This document shows, piece after piece, positions 13,501 through 13,987 of a stretch of 13,987 nucleotides of DNA. The translations under genes were made by a program, and so were the position numbers. The notes beneath the pieces were generated by a model. That model was not told where the DNA came from. It did no database searches and worked only from the letters and a program-made list of their open reading frames with translations. The DNA comes from Paenibacillaceae bacterium UBA6304 (lineage in GTDB: Bacteria; Bacillota; Bacilli; Paenibacillales; Paenibacillaceae): the NCBI GenBank assembly GCA_002439285.1, contig DJTQ01000224.1, positions 1 through 13,987 on the forward strand, given 5' to 3'. Positions within the stretch are counted from its first letter, which is position 1. Every line of letters starts with the position of its first letter.

Positions 13501-13987
13501 ATGGAAGGATTAACGATTAGTTGGATTGGCGCGATAGCGGGTCTGGCCATTGCAATCATTCTGATATTACGAAAACTCAATCCTGTATACGCTTTATTTT
13601 TAGGAGCAATTGTAGGCGCTCTCATTGGCGGCGCGAATCTGGAACAAACGGTGAACGTGCTGGTTAGCGGGACGCAAAGCGTCATGGGCACGGTGCTGCG
13701 GGTGCTCGCAGCGGGCGTGCTGGCGGGTGTGATGATGGAATCGGGGGCCGCCGAGACGATCGCCCAGGCGATCGTGAAGAAGTTTGGCGGCGGCAAGGCG
13801 ATTCTGGCGCTGGCCTTAGCGACGATGATCATTACCGCGGTGGGCGTGTTCATTCCGGTAGCCGTGCTGATCGTTGCTCCGATTGCTCTCTCCGTAGGGA
13901 ACAAGATGGGCATTTCGAAGATTGCTTTACTTCTGGCGTTGTCGGGTGGTGGCAAGGCGGGGAACATCATTTCCCCGAACCCGAATA
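13501..13987 (+). CDS. GntP-family gluconate/sugar-acid permease, 3'-truncated
   Basis: The frame runs open from ATG at 13501 to the window end, giving 162 residues; families of this type are usually 420-460 residues, so about a third is visible. GGGGGG lies 9 bases upstream. The N-terminus is strongly hydrophobic, with membrane segments at about 7-23, 29-45, 63-80 and 97-130. GntP-type motifs are NPVYALFLGAIVGALIGG (27-44), LAAGVLAGVMMESGAAETIA (69-88), VGVFIPVAVLIVAPIAL (113-129) and SGGGKAGNIISPNPN (148-162). The family imports gluconate or related sugar acids with protons across the cytoplasmic membrane. In many bacteria a glycerate or gluconate kinase gene follows; that region is beyond the window. 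Confidence 0.9.
   Translation, partial: MEGLTISWIGAIAGLAIAIILILRKLNPVYALFLGAIVGALIGGANLEQTVNVLVSGTQSVMGTVLRVLAAGVLAGVMMESGAAETIAQAIVKKFGGGKAILALALATMIITAVGVFIPVAVLIVAPIALSVGNKMGISKIALLLALSGGGKAGNIISPNPN

Overview
The window looks like chromosomal DNA of a Gram-positive Bacillales bacterium, most likely Paenibacillus or a close relative. The evidence is a surface protein with three SLH domains, a lipobox lipoprotein, strong AGGAGG-type ribosome binding sites, roughly balanced GC with AT-rich intergenic stretches, and the general family content. No tRNA, rRNA, CRISPR array, transposase or phage gene was found.

Left part (1-4340): the 3' end of a CNNM/CorC-type membrane CBS protein is followed by a shared hairpin terminator. 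Two leftward genes then read towards it. The upstream one (start near 4172) encodes a secreted, cell-wall-anchored protein of about 839 residues. Its mature N-terminus is a near-copy of eukaryotic ubiquitin: 57 of the first 71 positions match human ubiquitin by my manual alignment, all seven lysines and the Leu8/Ile44/His68/Val70 patch are present, and the C-terminal Gly-Gly is absent. After ubiquitin come a cadherin-like beta-sandwich, an FN3 domain, an Ig-like domain, a linker, an unidentified region and three SLH domains. Fifty bases downstream lies a divergent IF-3 paralogue, probably in the same transcript. The ubiquitin protein is the most unusual feature of the window.

Middle (4338-9470): a complete SelO/YdiU protein AMPylase, a gene-free stretch holding a long two-tier inverted repeat and a terminator, a GH94 glycoside phosphorylase resembling cellobionic acid phosphorylases, and a lipoprotein with a QPQN tandem repeat.

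Right part (9471-13987): a 510-base gene-free region carries four related palindromic 20-mers and a strong hairpin terminator whose 5' arm is duplicated about 400 bases upstream. Then come two divergent NAD(P)-binding SDR/epimerase-like proteins, a convergent aldo/keto reductase behind a shared hairpin, and the 5' end of a GntP-family gluconate-type permease with a palindromic operator candidate. Apart from the ubiquitin/IF-3 pair and perhaps the GH94/lipoprotein pair, the genes look like single transcription units. A link between the GH94 enzyme, which would release gluconate if it is a cellobionate phosphorylase, and the GntP permease is possible but only inferred.
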